A program made the translations under genes and the position numbers. This document shows, piece after piece, positions 27,845-37,698 of a DNA stretch of 53,284 nucleotides. This stretch comes from Deltaproteobacteria bacterium (GTDB lineage: Bacteria > Desulfobacterota > GWC2-55-46 > DRQE01). Location: assembly GCA_015492495.1 (NCBI GenBank), contig WGEY01000020.1, forward strand, positions 1 through 53,284, read 5' to 3'. How positions within the stretch are numbered: the stretch's first letter is position 1; the number at the start of each line of letters is the position of its first letter. Below the pieces are notes generated by a model. That model was not told the origin of the DNA. It saw only the letters and a list, made by a program, of their open reading frames with translations, and did no database searches.

Positions 27845-29520
27845 AGGGTACCATTCGGGAGATAATCACAAAGGCCCTTGACGGCGCAATAGCCGGCGGC
27901 GCGCTGAAGACCAGGAAGCCGGTGATACTCGAAAGGCCGAAGAGGGAGGAGTTCGGGGACTTTTCGACGAACCTGGCGATGCTTCTCGCCCCCGAGGAGG
28001 GGAGATCTCCGAGGGATATAGCCTCGATCCTCGTTGAAGGGATAGCCGCATCCCCTGTGGTGGCGAGGTGCGAGGTCGCCGGCCCGGGCTTCATAAACAT
28101 CTTTCTCAAGAGGAGCTACTGGTATTCCATCCTCGCGGAGATACTCCGAAAGGGGGAGGGTTACGGTGATCTGGATACCGGCGGAGGAGAGAAGATACAG
28201 GTTGAGTTCGTGAGCGCGAACCCCACCGGACCGCTGCACATAGGACACGGCAGGGGCGCGGCCGTGGGGGATGCGTGCGCGAATGTACTGAAGGCCGCGG
28301 GCTTTGATGTGACCAGGGAGTACTACATAAACGACGTGGGCAGACAGATGGAGACCCTGGGGCGTTCTCTTTTTCTCCGCTACCAGGAGCTCCTCGGAAT
28401 GCCCGTCGAGTTCCCCGATGACTACTACAGGGGAGAGTACATGAAGGAGATCGCAAGGGACTTTTTAACGAAGTACGGCACAAGGTACAGGGATGCGAGG
28501 CCCGGAGAGCCCGGCGACGATTCCCTGCCGGTCTTTATCGAGTTCGCAAAGGACTCCATAATGTCAGGGATTAAAAAGGACCTTGCGGACTTTGGGGTGG
28601 GGTTCGATGTCTGGTACAGCGAAAAGGATCTCTTCGACAAGGGGCTCGTTGAAGAGACGCTGAAGGAGCTTGAAGGCAGGAATGTCCTTTACGAAAAGGA
28701 CGGTGCGCTGTGGTTCAGGACAACGGACTACGGGGATGACAAGGACAGGGTCCTTGTGAAGGCCGACGGCTCGACCACGTACTTTGCGTCTGATACCGCC
28801 TACCACAGGGAAAAGCTGAAGAGGGGGTTCAAGCGCATAGTGGACGTGTGGGGCGCAGACCACCACGGTTACCAGCCGAGGATGAAGGCGTTGTTCAAGG
28901 CCCTTGGTGAGGACGAGGAGAGGCTTAAGATCATCTTCATTCAGCTCGTAAGCCTCTCGAGGGGAGGGGTGCCGCTTAAGATGAGTACGAGGGCCGGCGA
29001 GTTCATAACCCTGAGGGAGGTGATGGAAGAGGTCGGCAAGGACGCCTGTCGCTTCTTTTTTCTAATGCGCAGACCCGATGCCCACCTGGACTTCGACCTT
29101 GAGCTTGCAAAGAAACAGGCTCCGGAAAACCCGGTCTACTACGTGCAGTACTGCCATGCACGGATAATGAGCATCATGGAGTTTGCAAGGGAGCGGGGTG
29201 TGGATGTGCCGGATGTGGTCGGCCCCGATACGTTGAAGGAGCTTTCGAGGCTCGACCAGAAAGAAGAGGTGGCCATAATAAAGCACCTTGCCGGCTTCGA
29301 GGAGGTCATAGAGAAGAGCGCCGTGGAGATGGAGCCGCACAGGGTAACATTCTATCTTCAGGAGCTGGCCGGCCTGTTTCATCCATATTACAACCGTAAC
29401 CGTGTTGTAACGGATGATCCGGGTCTAACCACCGCGAGGCTGCTCCTGTGCCGGGCGGTGGCCACCGTGGTCGCAAAGGGGCTCGGGCTTCTTGGGGTCT
29501 CGGCCCCAAAAAAGATGTAG
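27841..29520 (+). CDS. argS: Arginyl-tRNA synthetase
   Basis: 559 residues. This class I synthetase charges tRNA-Arg. The HIGH motif is SANPTGPLHIGHGRGAAVGD and the KMSKS equivalent is VPLKMSTRAGEF. The N-terminal Add-1 domain (about 1-100) and the C-terminal anticodon-binding DALR domain (RVTFYLQELAGLFHPYYNR) are complete. The start at 27841 is the ATG inside the ATGA overlap with the preceding gene; an in-frame ATG at 27787 lies inside that gene and lacks similarity. Confidence 0.97.
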   Translation: MKGTIREIITKALDGAIAGGALKTRKPVILERPKREEFGDFSTNLAMLLAPEEGRSPRDIASILVEGIAASPVVARCEVAGPGFINIFLKRSYWYSILAEILRKGEGYGDLDTGGGEKIQVEFVSANPTGPLHIGHGRGAAVGDACANVLKAAGFDVTREYYINDVGRQMETLGRSLFLRYQELLGMPVEFPDDYYRGEYMKEIARDFLTKYGTRYRDARPGEPGDDSLPVFIEFAKDSIMSGIKKDLADFGVGFDVWYSEKDLFDKGLVEETLKELEGRNVLYEKDGALWFRTTDYGDDKDRVLVKADGSTTYFASDTAYHREKLKRGFKRIVDVWGADHHGYQPRMKALFKALGEDEERLKIIFIQLVSLSRGGVPLKMSTRAGEFITLREVMEEVGKDACRFFFLMRRPDAHLDFDLELAKKQAPENPVYYVQYCHARIMSIMEFARERGVDVPDVVGPDTLKELSRLDQKEEVAIIKHLAGFEEVIEKSAVEMEPHRVTFYLQELAGLFHPYYNRNRVVTDDPGLTTARLLLCRAVATVVAKGLGLLGVSAPKKM

Positions 29521-29855
29521 CGCCGTTCGGTGTTCCGCGCCGTCCTTCCCACCGGTTCTTGGTATAGGCTTCGATCGTATAGGCTGCCGTCATCTTCAAA
29601 ATCTCGGGGAAAGCCGCTGGTTCAGTAAGGAGGGATACGTGTTCGGCGGCTGGCCAAGCGGGCCGTCGTGGATCTTTGTTAAAGAAAAAATTGACATATC
29701 TCTTGTTTTCTGTATAATTAGACTTCTTGCGTCCGGTTCGGGGTCCGCGGTTCTGAACGGCTTCTGGAACTCATCTTCTGTTCCGGGGCGTATCCGGCCG
29801 CCGGCAGCATGGGCGGACTTCAAAAATCCATTTTAGCGCAGAGGGGGTGTGATGT
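29521..29855. other. Spacer with the rpsU promoter
   Basis: 335 bp between argS and rpsU. Apart from the strong promoter at 29691-29718 and the leader of about 130 nt that follows, nothing is recognised. Confidence 0.5.
29691..29718 (+). promoter_or_regulatory. Strong consensus promoter of rpsU
   Basis: TTGACA (29691-29696), a 16 bp spacer and a perfect TATAAT (29713-29718), set in an AT-rich patch. Predicted start near 29725, giving a 5' leader of about 130 nt before the TTG start of rpsU. Confidence 0.85.
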
Positions 29856-30062
29856 TTGTCTGAGGTCAAGGTCATCGATGACCAGCTCGAAAGGGCACTT
29901 AAGATCCTTAAAAGAAAGCTCGCGCAGAACGGTACCTTTAAGGAGATAAAGAAGAGAAGGTATTATGAAAAGCCCAGTGTGAAGAAAAAAAGAAAGCGTC
30001 AGGAGGCTCAGAAGCGCCGCGTGAAGGCGATGAAGAAGGCTTCCAGGTACCGCGGCGACTAA
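29856..30062 (+). CDS. rpsU: 30S ribosomal protein S21
   Basis: 68 residues, highly basic. S21 sits on the platform of the 30S subunit near the anti-Shine-Dalgarno region. Typical parts: EVKVIDDQLERALKILKRKL, then KRRYYEKPSVKKKRKRQEA. The start is a TTG with GAGGGGGTG eight bases upstream. An ATG four bases earlier is out of frame and opens only a three-codon frame. A strong promoter lies upstream. Confidence 0.95.
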   Translation: MSEVKVIDDQLERALKILKRKLAQNGTFKEIKKRRYYEKPSVKKKRKRQEAQKRRVKAMKKASRYRGD

Positions 30063-30065
30063 TTG

Positions 30066-32054
30066 CTAAAGCCGTTCCTTGACAAGTCTTTCTACAACAT
30101 CAGGGTTTGCCAGAGTGGATATGTCGCCGAGCTCGTCGGTGCGGCCCATGGCAATCTTTCTTAATATCCTTCGCATGATCTTACCACTGCGGGTTTTGGG
30201 AAGCCCCGTTGCAAACTGTATCTTATCCGGTTTTGCAATGGGGCTTATCTCTTTTTTGACGTGGTCGAGGAGCTCGGCGCTGAGCTCTCCGGAGGGCTCG
30301 ATCCCCTCCTTCAGTACCACGAAGGCATAGATCCCCTCTCCTTTCACATCGTGCGGATAGCCCACCACAGCGGCTTCGGCCACCGCATCGTGTGACACCA
30401 GGGCGCTCTCTATCTCGGCTGTTCCGAGCCTGTGGCCTGACACGTTGAGTACGTCGTCGATCCTTCCCATCAGCCAGTAGTCACCGTCTTCATCCACCCT
30501 GGCCCCGTCGCCCGACATGTAGTATCCCGGGAAGCGGCTGAAGTAGACCTCCTTGGTCCTCTTGTGGTCCGTGTCACCGTACATGCCCCTCAGGATGCCC
30601 GGCCAGGGCCGCTCTATCACCAGATAGCCGCCCTCGTTCGTCTTGGCGGGCCTGCCGTCCTCGGTCAGTATCTTCGGTACAATCCCGAAAAACGGCCTTG
30701 TGGCAGAGCCGGGCTTGAGTGTGGTTGCCCCGGGCAGCGGGGTTATCAGTATTCCGCCGGTCTCCGTCTGCCACCAGGTGTCGACTATCGGCAGGCGCCC
30801 CTTGCCCACGACCTCGTGATACCACATCCATGCCTCGGGGTTAATGGGCTCACCCACCGTACCGAGGAGCCTTAGGCTCGAGAGGTCGTGCCTCGTCACC
30901 CACTCGTCACCGTGTCTCATCAGGGCTCGTATAGCCGTGGGGGCGGTGTAGAGGATGTTCACCCCGTGCTTGTCAACTATATTCCAGAACCTGTCGGGTT
31001 CCGGGTACGTGGGTATCCCCTCGAAGATGACCGAGGTCGCTCCACAGGCGAGCGGACCGTAGACTATGTAGCTGTGCCCCGTAACCCACCCTATGTCGGC
31101 CGTGCAGAAGTAGACGTCCTCATCCTTGTAGTCAAAGACCCACTTGAAGGTAAGGGCAGAGTATACGAGATAGCCCCCTGTTGAGTGGACCACGCCCTTG
31201 GGCTTGCCCGTTGAGCCGCTTGTATACAGTATGAAGAGCGGATCCTCTGAGTCCATTTCCTCGGGAGGGCATTCATCCGCTATATCCCCTGCCGAGAGCT
31301 CATCGTGCAACCACGTATCCCTTCCTTGCTGCATCCAGACCGGTCCGCCGGCCCGTCTGACGACGAGGACCGACCCGATCGTAGGACAGTTCTCCAGGGC
31401 CTTGTCTGCATTCTCCTTGAGAGGGATCCTCTTGCCCCCGCGTATTCCCTGGTCAGCGGTTATGAGGAGCGTGGATTCGCAGTCGCGGATCCTCTCTTCC
31501 AGTGAGGCGGAGCTGAAGCCGCCGAAGACCACGCTGTGGATGGCGCCTATCCTTGCACAGGCCAGCATGGCCACCGCAAGCTCGGGTACCATGGGAAGGT
31601 AGATGGTTACCCTGTCGCCCTTCTTGATCCCCTTCTTCTTCAGCACGTTCGCAAAGCGGCAGACCTCGCGGTGCAGCTCGCGGTAGGTGTAGCGCTTCGA
31701 GGTGCCGTCGTCGGCCTCCCACAGGATGGCCGTCTTGTCGGCCACAGGGGTCCTGAGGTGCCTGTCAAGACAGTTATACGATGCGTTCAGTTTTCCGTTT
31801 ATGTAGAACTTTACCTCGGGCTTGTGGAAGTCCCACTCCCAGACCTTTTCCCACTTCTTGCTCCACGTAAGTATGTAGGCCATCCTGCCCCAGAACCCCT
31901 CGGGGTCGTCGACCGACTCCCTGTACATGGTCTCATACTCCTCCATGCTCTTTATGTACGCATTTTTTGCAAAGTCGGGCGGAGGAGGGAAATGCCTCAT
32001 CTCCTCTGAAAGCACCTCGATTGTTTTTTCAGCGACCTTTTCCTGCAACTTCAT
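30066..32054 (-). CDS. acs: Acetyl-CoA synthetase
   Basis: 662 residues, normal length. The enzyme activates acetate to acetyl-CoA through acetyl-AMP. The phosphate-binding motif is [20 protein letters not shown]. The core WWQTETGG, the hinge region [20 protein letters not shown] and the C-terminal acetylation-site lysine in [15 protein letters not shown] are all present. The start follows ACGGAGGT. It converges on rpsU, its stop lying 3 nt past the rpsU stop. It allows use of external acetate or recycling of internal acetate. Confidence 0.97.
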   Translation of the reverse strand: MKLQEKVAEKTIEVLSEEMRHFPPPPDFAKNAYIKSMEEYETMYRESVDDPEGFWGRMAYILTWSKKWEKVWEWDFHKPEVKFYINGKLNASYNCLDRHLRTPVADKTAILWEADDGTSKRYTYRELHREVCRFANVLKKKGIKKGDRVTIYLPMVPELAVAMLACARIGAIHSVVFGGFSSASLEERIRDCESTLLITADQGIRGGKRIPLKENADKALENCPTIGSVLVVRRAGGPVWMQQGRDTWLHDELSAGDIADECPPEEMDSEDPLFILYTSGSTGKPKGVVHSTGGYLVYSALTFKWVFDYKDEDVYFCTADIGWVTGHSYIVYGPLACGATSVIFEGIPTYPEPDRFWNIVDKHGVNILYTAPTAIRALMRHGDEWVTRHDLSSLRLLGTVGEPINPEAWMWYHEVVGKGRLPIVDTWWQTETGGILITPLPGATTLKPGSATRPFFGIVPKILTEDGRPAKTNEGGYLVIERPWPGILRGMYGDTDHKRTKEVYFSRFPGYYMSGDGARVDEDGDYWLMGRIDDVLNVSGHRLGTAEIESALVSHDAVAEAAVVGYPHDVKGEGIYAFVVLKEGIEPSGELSAELLDHVKKEISPIAKPDKIQFATGLPKTRSGKIMRRILRKIAMGRTDELGDISTLANPDVVERLVKERL

Positions 32055-32460
32055 ACCTCCGTTGGGTTGGACGTGGATCGGGTGAGAGAAAGCCTGTATG
32101 ATTCGGGGTCTTTAAAGCCATGGCTCGATACGCCCGCCGCTCAGCCGCGGAAGGGAAACGGTGTGTGTGATGCCGATACACCGTACCGGACAGCGTATGT
32201 CCATGACCTAAACATACACGAAGCCCACTGCGGTGTCAAGCCGTGGGCAGCTTCCCTCCAGGTCTGGAAAGAAAAGAATCTCGTATGACGGTATGGGGTC
32301 AAAAAGGCTTGCGGAGAGGTTTTGACCAGGCCGGGGTGTGGTGGCGCTGAACCATAGCCGGCGCCGTGAAGCCCACCGGCCTCCACCGCCAGCAATCGGG
32401 TAGACCTTGACACGACCATGTCTTTCCTGATAATTTTATGATCTTCATGTATCGGTCCTT
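32055..32460. other. Spacer between acs and tadA
   Basis: 406 bp between divergent genes. Only the tadA promoter (32407-32434) was recognised; the acs promoter was not located with confidence. Confidence 0.45.
32407..32434 (+). promoter_or_regulatory. Promoter upstream of tadA
   Basis: TTGACA (32407-32412), 16 bp and GATAAT (32429-32434). Predicted start near 32441, about 20 nt before the tadA start. Confidence 0.65.
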
Positions 32461-32952
32461 TTGAGTGTGTATGCCTTGAAGACAGAGCAGGCTGACAAGG
32501 GTTTCATGGCCGAGGCCGTGAAGGAGGCAAAGAAGGCCCTGGAAAAGGGAGAGGTCCCGGTAGGGGCGGTGGTCGTTCTGAACGGCGCTGTCATTGCAAG
32601 GGCGCACAACACAAAGGAATCGACTCACGATCCAACAGCCCACGCCGAACTCACAGCCTTAAGAAAGGCCGCAAGAAAGCTGGGGAACTGGCGTCTCAAG
32701 CATACGACACTCTATGTGACGCTTGAACCGTGCATCATGTGCATGGGTGCAATGGTCCAGGCAAGGGTCAGCAGGCTGGTATTCGCCTCGTTTGATCCAA
32801 AGGCAGGGGCATGCGGCTCGCTCTACGACGTGTCGAGCGACACGAGGTTGAATCACAGGATAAGGGTGACCTCCGGTGTCCTTGATGACGAGGCCGGCAG
32901 GCTGCTCAAAGGCTTTTTTACGCGTCTTAGAAGAAAAAAGGATGGTCGATAA
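32461..32952 (+). CDS. tadA: tRNA-specific adenosine deaminase
   Basis: 163 residues from the TTG start. TadA converts the wobble adenosine of tRNA-Arg(ACG) to inosine. The zinc and catalytic residues are in PTAHAELTALRKAAR (HAE motif) and LYVTLEPCIMCMGAM (PCxxC motif). ACGSLYDVSSDTRLNHR is also typical. The exact start is uncertain: GTG at 32467 or TTG at 32476 are alternatives, and no clear ribosome-binding site is present. A phosphomannomutase gene follows after 24 nt and is probably co-transcribed. Confidence 0.92.
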   Translation: MSVYALKTEQADKGFMAEAVKEAKKALEKGEVPVGAVVVLNGAVIARAHNTKESTHDPTAHAELTALRKAARKLGNWRLKHTTLYVTLEPCIMCMGAMVQARVSRLVFASFDPKAGACGSLYDVSSDTRLNHRIRVTSGVLDDEAGRLLKGFFTRLRRKKDGR

Positions 32953-32976
32953 TTTTGCTGGTGAGGAGGGCTTGAT

Positions 32977-34434
32977 ATGAAGATAGAGATCAAGGATCAC
33001 ATCTTTCGTGAGTATGACATCAGGGGGAAGTACGGGGAGGATCTGACCCCTGATATCGCCGAGTCGCTGGCAAAGGCATACGCACAGTATCTCAGGGAAA
33101 GGACCGGCAAGGAGAGGCTCAGGGTAAGCGTCGGAAGGGATGTGAGGCTCAGCTCGGGGGAGATAAAGAATGCGCTTCTGCTTGGGCTCATAGGGGCGGG
33201 CCTGAACTGCGTGGACATAGGCGAATGTCCCACGCCGCTTCAGTACTTCTCTCTCCATGAGCTCGATCTCGACGGCGGAATAATGATTACAGGAAGCCAC
33301 AATCCACCGAAGTACAACGGCTTCAAGATAAGCGTGGGCAAGGAGACGATTCACGGCGCGGAGATACAGCGCATCAAGGAGATAATGAAGGAGCACGCGC
33401 GGACCGGTGTCACCGGGGCAAGCCTCGTCAGGGGTATTGTTCAGAACGTAGACATAATCTCGAAGTACATCGACTACCACGTCAAGGGCTTCTCTTCCAC
33501 GCTGCCCGCCGAGGGGCTCGAGCGGCCCATAAAGATCGTGGTGGATGCAGGAAACGGGACCGCCGGACTGGTTGCGCCAGAGCTTTTGAAGAAGCTGGGT
33601 TGCGGGGTCATAGAGCTCTTCTGCAAGCCGGACGGCCGTTTTCCGAATCACCATCCCGACCCCACGGTCGTGGAGAACCTGAAAGGCCTCGTCGAAGAGG
33701 TCAAAAAACGCGGTGCCGACTTCGGGGTCGGTTATGACGGGGATTCGGACAGGATAGGCGTGGTTGACGAGAAGGGAAGAATAATCTGGGGCGACCAGCT
33801 CATGGTAATATTCGCAAGGTCCATACTCGAAAAGACCCCCGGAGCCACCATCGTGGGAGAGGTCAAGTGTTCGCAGACCATGTACGACGAGATAGAGAGG
33901 CTCGGCGGGAATGCGGTCATGTGGAAGACCGGGCACTCGCTCATAAAGTCGCGGATGAAGGAGCTCAAGGCCGCGATGGCGGGAGAGATGAGCGGACACA
34001 TATTCTTCGCCGACAGGTACCTGGGCTTTGATGATGCGATATACGCGACATGCCGCCTCGTGGAGATACTGGCCGAGAAGAGAAGGCGGAATCCTGAGAC
34101 CGTCTTTTCGGATCTTCTCAAGGGACTGCCCGAGACCTACACGACCCCTGAGATCAGGGTCAGTTGCCCGGAGGAGGAGAAGTTCCGGATAGTGGAGAGC
34201 CTCAAGGCCGCGGTCAAGGAGGGGGAGGAGGGGCTCAAGATAAGGAAGATCATTGATATCGACGGCTTGAGGATCGTCTTTGACGGCGGATGGGCGCTTG
34301 TAAGGGCGAGCAACACCCAGCCGGTGCTGGTCATGAGGTACGAGGCCGAGAGTCAGGAGTTGCTCGAAAGGTTCAAGGGGTTTGTCCGTTCAAGGATCGA
34401 GAGGGTCTGGCCCGGATGCACTATGCCGGCCTGA
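32977..34434 (+). CDS. Phosphomannomutase/phosphoglucomutase
   Basis: 485 residues of the alpha-D-phosphohexomutase family, AlgC-like. It interconverts hexose 1- and 6-phosphates for polysaccharide and lipopolysaccharide precursors. N-terminal FREYDIRGKYG is the hallmark of the bifunctional type. The catalytic phosphoserine is S107 in MITGSHNPPKYNG, the Mg site is GYDGDSDRIGVVD, the sugar loop is GEMSGHIFF and the phosphate loop is VRASNTQPVLVMRYEA. The ATG follows GGTGAGGAGGG. Confidence 0.95.
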   Translation: MKIEIKDHIFREYDIRGKYGEDLTPDIAESLAKAYAQYLRERTGKERLRVSVGRDVRLSSGEIKNALLLGLIGAGLNCVDIGECPTPLQYFSLHELDLDGGIMITGSHNPPKYNGFKISVGKETIHGAEIQRIKEIMKEHARTGVTGASLVRGIVQNVDIISKYIDYHVKGFSSTLPAEGLERPIKIVVDAGNGTAGLVAPELLKKLGCGVIELFCKPDGRFPNHHPDPTVVENLKGLVEEVKKRGADFGVGYDGDSDRIGVVDEKGRIIWGDQLMVIFARSILEKTPGATIVGEVKCSQTMYDEIERLGGNAVMWKTGHSLIKSRMKELKAAMAGEMSGHIFFADRYLGFDDAIYATCRLVEILAEKRRRNPETVFSDLLKGLPETYTTPEIRVSCPEEEKFRIVESLKAAVKEGEEGLKIRKIIDIDGLRIVFDGGWALVRASNTQPVLVMRYEAESQELLERFKGFVRSRIERVWPGCTMPA

Positions 34435-34521
34435 CCCGGCCCGCTATCGAACCACCCCACCGCAGGCAGCGGTAGGTAAGCATCACGAGCTGAATACACA
34501 AATGGATAACCCCTTAACATG

Positions 34522-34606
34522 AGAAGCTCCCCGCAGTTTTCTGCTGGAAGCTTCAATATTCAAGGGAAGGAAGATGTCTTTTGCATTCGCTCGCCGTGTA
34601 TTTTCA
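34522..34606 (-). repeat. Dispersed intergenic repeat, copy C (internally deleted)
   Basis: Read on the minus strand: TGAAAATACACGGCGAGCG, then AATGCAAAAGACATCTTCC, then TTGAAGCTTCC and the hairpin closing in GGGGAGCTTC. It matches both ends and the core of copies A (24.2 kb) and B (39.4 kb), but lacks the first hairpin block. The element can thus lose its middle while keeping its ends. Confidence 0.65.
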
Positions 34607-34616
34607 TATGCAACCC

Positions 34617-35276
34617 TCAAGGCCCTATCTCTTCCCCGTAATCAGGCAATAATAGGCTGAACGTATCCCGGTCGAGCCGCGGATTTAGTACGACCGAGTA
34701 GTACCTTATGGTGAGCTTTTTAGTTCCGTTCTCTATGACGAAGATGAAAGGGATTTTTGCACCCATTACCTTTCTGTAGTCACCCATGCTTACACTGAGC
34801 TCAGGGCTTCCGAGCCTTACAATCTCGGCAGGATTCCCGTCCCGGTCCGTGGTGGTCGTCCAGCCCTTCTTGTCTCCGAAGACAGCCCCGCCGGTGCCCA
34901 AGAGGATCGGTACCAGCTCACGCGGCCCGGCCGGGCCGGCAAGCGCCGGATCGTCCCATCGGCAGCCAGAGAGCCTTCCCCTGTAGTACAGCGTGCAGTC
35001 CTCCGAGTCTCCGGCTACGACCGCGACGATTCGGTTCATCGGGCCATAGACCTCGATCCTGATCTTGTCCGGGCTTTTGACAAGGACGGTCGCCCTGCCC
35101 TTTATATCCCTGGCAAGCTCAACCCTTGCTAAAGCCTTGAGCGATGTGGGAGCGGATGCAGCAGCACCTGTAAGGCCCTTTTCATCGTACGGCCGCATGG
35201 AGGGCCTGAATGAGCAGCCGGCGAGCAGGAGAAGCAGCAAGGGAAGGAGTGCGGTCTGGAGCCTATTCGGATTCAA
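34617..35276 (-). CDS. Outer-membrane lipoprotein, LolB/DUF4292-like
   Basis: 219 residues. The signal peptide has a lipobox: LLPLLLLLLAGC, lipid-anchored Cys at about residue 20. The mature part (LKALARVELARDIKGRATVLVKSP, IRIEVYGPMNRIVAVVAG) looks like the incomplete beta-barrel of LolB and related DUF4292 lipoproteins. LolB inserts lipoproteins into the outer membrane; whether this one does is unknown. The TTG start at 35276 overlaps the end of the TPR gene by 14 nt and starts just before the signal peptide. A longer in-frame extension inside the TPR gene is unlikely. The TPR protein is probably its partner. Confidence 0.72.
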   Translation of the reverse strand: MNPNRLQTALLPLLLLLLAGCSFRPSMRPYDEKGLTGAAASAPTSLKALARVELARDIKGRATVLVKSPDKIRIEVYGPMNRIVAVVAGDSEDCTLYYRGRLSGCRWDDPALAGPAGPRELVPILLGTGGAVFGDKKGWTTTTDRDGNPAEIVRLGSPELSVSMGDYRKVMGAKIPFIFVIENGTKKLTIRYYSVVLNPRLDRDTFSLLLPDYGEEIGP

Positions 35277-37029
35277 GTTCTTTTTTGAGGTTTTCGAGTT
35301 TGGTCTTGAGCGATTCGTTGTCGGGAGAAAGCCTGTATGCCCTTTCGTAGGCATCCATGGCCTTTTTCTTGTTACTCGACTTGAGGTAGGCATCCCCGAG
35401 GTGTTCCACCACAATGGCGTCGTCGGGCAGGTACTTTATCGCCCTTTCCAGCTCGGCGACGGCCTTGTCGAACTCCCCCTTCTTGTAGTAGACCCAGCCG
35501 AGGCTGTCTATGATGTGTCCGCTCTCGGGTTTTATGGCGAGCGCCCTTTTTATGTATCTTTCGGCCTCGTCGAGCTTTATGCCCCTTTCGGCCAGGGTGT
35601 AGCCTATATAGTTCAGGGCGTTGGCATGATCCGGGTTTATATCCACCACCTTGCGCATATGGGCCAGGCACTCGGACCACATCCCGGCCTCGTCATACAC
35701 CACGCCCAGCATGAAGTGCAGCTCCTCGTTCTCTGGGTCGAGCTTGATGGCCTCCTTCAGCGTGGCTATGGCGTCCTTGGTCCTGCCCGCCCTCCTGTAC
35801 ATGGATGAGAGGAGCCTGTAAAGCTCCGTGTCGCCGCCCTTTATGTCTATGGCCTGCCTTATGGCCGCTGCGGCCTCGTCGAGCCTCCCCTGGCGTTCGT
35901 ATATGAAGGCCAGATGTATCTTTGCATCGACGAAGACACCCTTTCCCGCCGGGATCTTCCCGAAGGTCTCCAGCGCCTTTTCAAGTTCCCCCTTTTCTTC
36001 GTATACCGTACCCAGGTAATACCGTACCTTCTCCCTTACCGGGTCTTCTTCAAGGATCTGACGGAACTCCTCTACCGCCTTGTCATAGTCTTTCTGCTCG
36101 AAGTAGATGAGACCTATCCTTGTCATTGCATCAAGGCGCGCCGTATCTATATTTTTCAGCTCTTCATACTGCCTTATCGCGTCGTCGAACCTCTTCTGCC
36201 GGATGAAGATGTTGCCCAACTTCTTCAGGATGGCGACGTCATGGGGCGATATCTTCAGGGCCTTGCGGTATGTGGTGATGGCCTCTTCGATCCTGTCGCT
36301 TCTCTCATAGACCAGCGCAAGCTCCAGGTACGCCGACAGGAAGCCGGGGTTTATCTCCACAGCCTCTTTGTAATGCCTTTCCGCCGCAGAGAAGTTTCCC
36401 CTCTCGGCTTCGATCCTGCCGATATAATAGTGGCCCATGACCGACTCTGGTAGCCTTTCGATGAGCCTTGCGAGCACCTCCAGCGCGCTTTCGTAATCAC
36501 TCCTCTTTGCGTGGAGCAGACCCAGTAGCAGATAGGGCTTCTGGTTGTCGGGCGCAAGCTCGATGGCCTTTTCGTATTCGTTTACGGCATCGTTGCCTCT
36601 GTGAAGTATCGAATAGAGCTCACCCAAGAAGAGCCTGGCCGGCAGGTAGTCAGGGGCGACATCCCTCGATTTTTCCAGGAGGTCGAGGGCGAGGTCCGTA
36701 TTGCCCATCCTGAGATAGAGGTGTGCCAGATCCGCATAGAGGAGCGGAGAGAGGGGATCCACGTCGATGGCCTTTTTGTAGTGCGTTATGGCCCCGCTTA
36801 TGTCTCCCTTTTTTCTCAGCATCTGGGCCATGGAGAAGTAATAGTACGCGTCGGCCGCGGTGTACTTCTTTACGTTGATCCTCGAAAATCTGGGTCTCGG
36901 GTGCCCACGTAGGGAGTCGAGGAAGCCGGCATCCGCCGGAGACGGGCCCACGCTCAAGGCGATGAAGGTCAGTGCCGAAACGGCAGATAAGAACTGTAGA
37001 AGGGTTCTTTTCCTGTTGGTCTTTTTCAT
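35263..37029 (-). CDS. Periplasmic tetratricopeptide-repeat protein
   Basis: 588 residues. The N-terminal signal peptide (about 1-34) ends in SPADAG. From about residue 55 to the end runs an almost unbroken array of 34-residue TPR units, roughly 14-15 of them, for example DAYYYFSMAQMLRKKGDIS and AIKPESGHIIDSLGWVYYKK. Such proteins are scaffolds for envelope or secretion complexes. It is followed by a LolB-like lipoprotein in an overlapping frame, and together they may form an envelope assembly module. The operon promoter is at 37143-37115. Specific partners cannot be inferred. Confidence 0.9.
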   Translation of the reverse strand: MKKTNRKRTLLQFLSAVSALTFIALSVGPSPADAGFLDSLRGHPRPRFSRINVKKYTAADAYYYFSMAQMLRKKGDISGAITHYKKAIDVDPLSPLLYADLAHLYLRMGNTDLALDLLEKSRDVAPDYLPARLFLGELYSILHRGNDAVNEYEKAIELAPDNQKPYLLLGLLHAKRSDYESALEVLARLIERLPESVMGHYYIGRIEAERGNFSAAERHYKEAVEINPGFLSAYLELALVYERSDRIEEAITTYRKALKISPHDVAILKKLGNIFIRQKRFDDAIRQYEELKNIDTARLDAMTRIGLIYFEQKDYDKAVEEFRQILEEDPVREKVRYYLGTVYEEKGELEKALETFGKIPAGKGVFVDAKIHLAFIYERQGRLDEAAAAIRQAIDIKGGDTELYRLLSSMYRRAGRTKDAIATLKEAIKLDPENEELHFMLGVVYDEAGMWSECLAHMRKVVDINPDHANALNYIGYTLAERGIKLDEAERYIKRALAIKPESGHIIDSLGWVYYKKGEFDKAVAELERAIKYLPDDAIVVEHLGDAYLKSSNKKKAMDAYERAYRLSPDNESLKTKLENLKKELESE

Positions 37030-37114
37030 AGATCCGTATTCCGCAAGGGTTTGACCGCGGTATGGGGAAACCGGTCTCCTGGAAGGTGAAAATCTCCCCT
37101 TTTTAACATTTTTA

Positions 37115-37143
37115 ATGATAACATCATTCGTTTATGTAGTCAA
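37115..37143 (-). promoter_or_regulatory. Promoter of the TPR-lipoprotein operon
   Basis: Minus strand: TTGACT (37143-37138), a 17 bp spacer and TATCAT (37120-37115). Predicted start near 37108, giving a leader of about 79 nt. Confidence 0.65.
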
Positions 37144-37289
37144 ATGCCACCGGGCCGAGGTGATTATTGAGGCGGGCAGAGGATGCACCGGTCGGCTTTC
37201 TCGTTCCACCGTTCGAGTTGTCTCTCGGGACGATGGGGGCAGGAAGACCGGAGAAAGATCGCCGTGTTCATTGAATGAATGGAGCCACT

Positions 37290-37565
37290 TCATGAGTGGC
37301 GAGCCCGGGCCGACTCTATCTTCTGGCGGACCAAGGGAGGAAGGTGGATGCCGTCTGTATCCATCTCAGAGAGGAGCTCTGCGAGCACCTCAACCTTCTC
37401 CTGGAGAGTAAGGTGCTTGTGAAGGAGGATGTGCTTTTCCCCCCTGAGTACAAAGCTCCCACCGGGGGTGTTCACTACACCCTTTTTCAGATCGTCGTAG
37501 TGCAGCCTTATGGAAAGCTTCCTGGCCGTCTCTTCAAGGAGGGCCAGGACCTCCTGTACCTTCAT
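37290..37565 (-). CDS. Small conserved protein of unknown function
   Basis: 91 residues from MKVQEVLALLEETARKL. Visible pattern: LHYDD....GVVNTPGGSFVLRGEKHILLHK, then a helix VEVLAELLSEM and DTDGIHLPPLVRQKIE. I recognise it as a small protein widespread in bacteria (pattern GG.C/F.l.g...i......EK...L...L......I..PP..R..) without an assigned role. The open frame continues 31 codons upstream, but the promoter at 37601-37573 puts the transcript start about 1 nt before the ATG at 37565, which fixes that start. It is divergent from trxA with only 133 bp between, and their promoters are back to back. Confidence 0.75.
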   Translation of the reverse strand: MKVQEVLALLEETARKLSIRLHYDDLKKGVVNTPGGSFVLRGEKHILLHKHLTLQEKVEVLAELLSEMDTDGIHLPPLVRQKIESARARHS

Positions 37566-37572
37566 ACCATAT

Positions 37573-37601
37573 ATAATGGCCCCATCGATGCTGCCTGTCA
37601 A
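37573..37601 (-). promoter_or_regulatory. Promoter placed for a leaderless mRNA of the small gene
   Basis: Minus strand: TTGACA (37601-37596), a 17 bp spacer and CATTAT (37578-37573). The start point would be near 37566, directly before the ATG at 37565. There is no ribosome-binding site. Confidence 0.65.
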
Positions 37602-37639
37602 GCGGTTTTGCTGTTTTGGCTTGGCCGTCAAAACAGCTA

Positions 37640-37668
37640 TTGACAACGCCCATTCCATGTTCTATATT
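37640..37668 (+). promoter_or_regulatory. Promoter of trxA
   Basis: TTGACA (37640-37645), a 17 bp spacer and TATATT (37663-37668). Predicted start near 37675, giving a leader of 24 nt with TGGAGGAG before the ATG. Confidence 0.8.
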
Positions 37669-37698
37669 TTTTATAAATCTATTTGGAGGAGCGCTGAT

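Noticed and set aside
32659-33999. 446-residue open frame on the minus strand
   Set aside because: Antisense to tadA and the phosphomannomutase gene, both of which have clear active sites.
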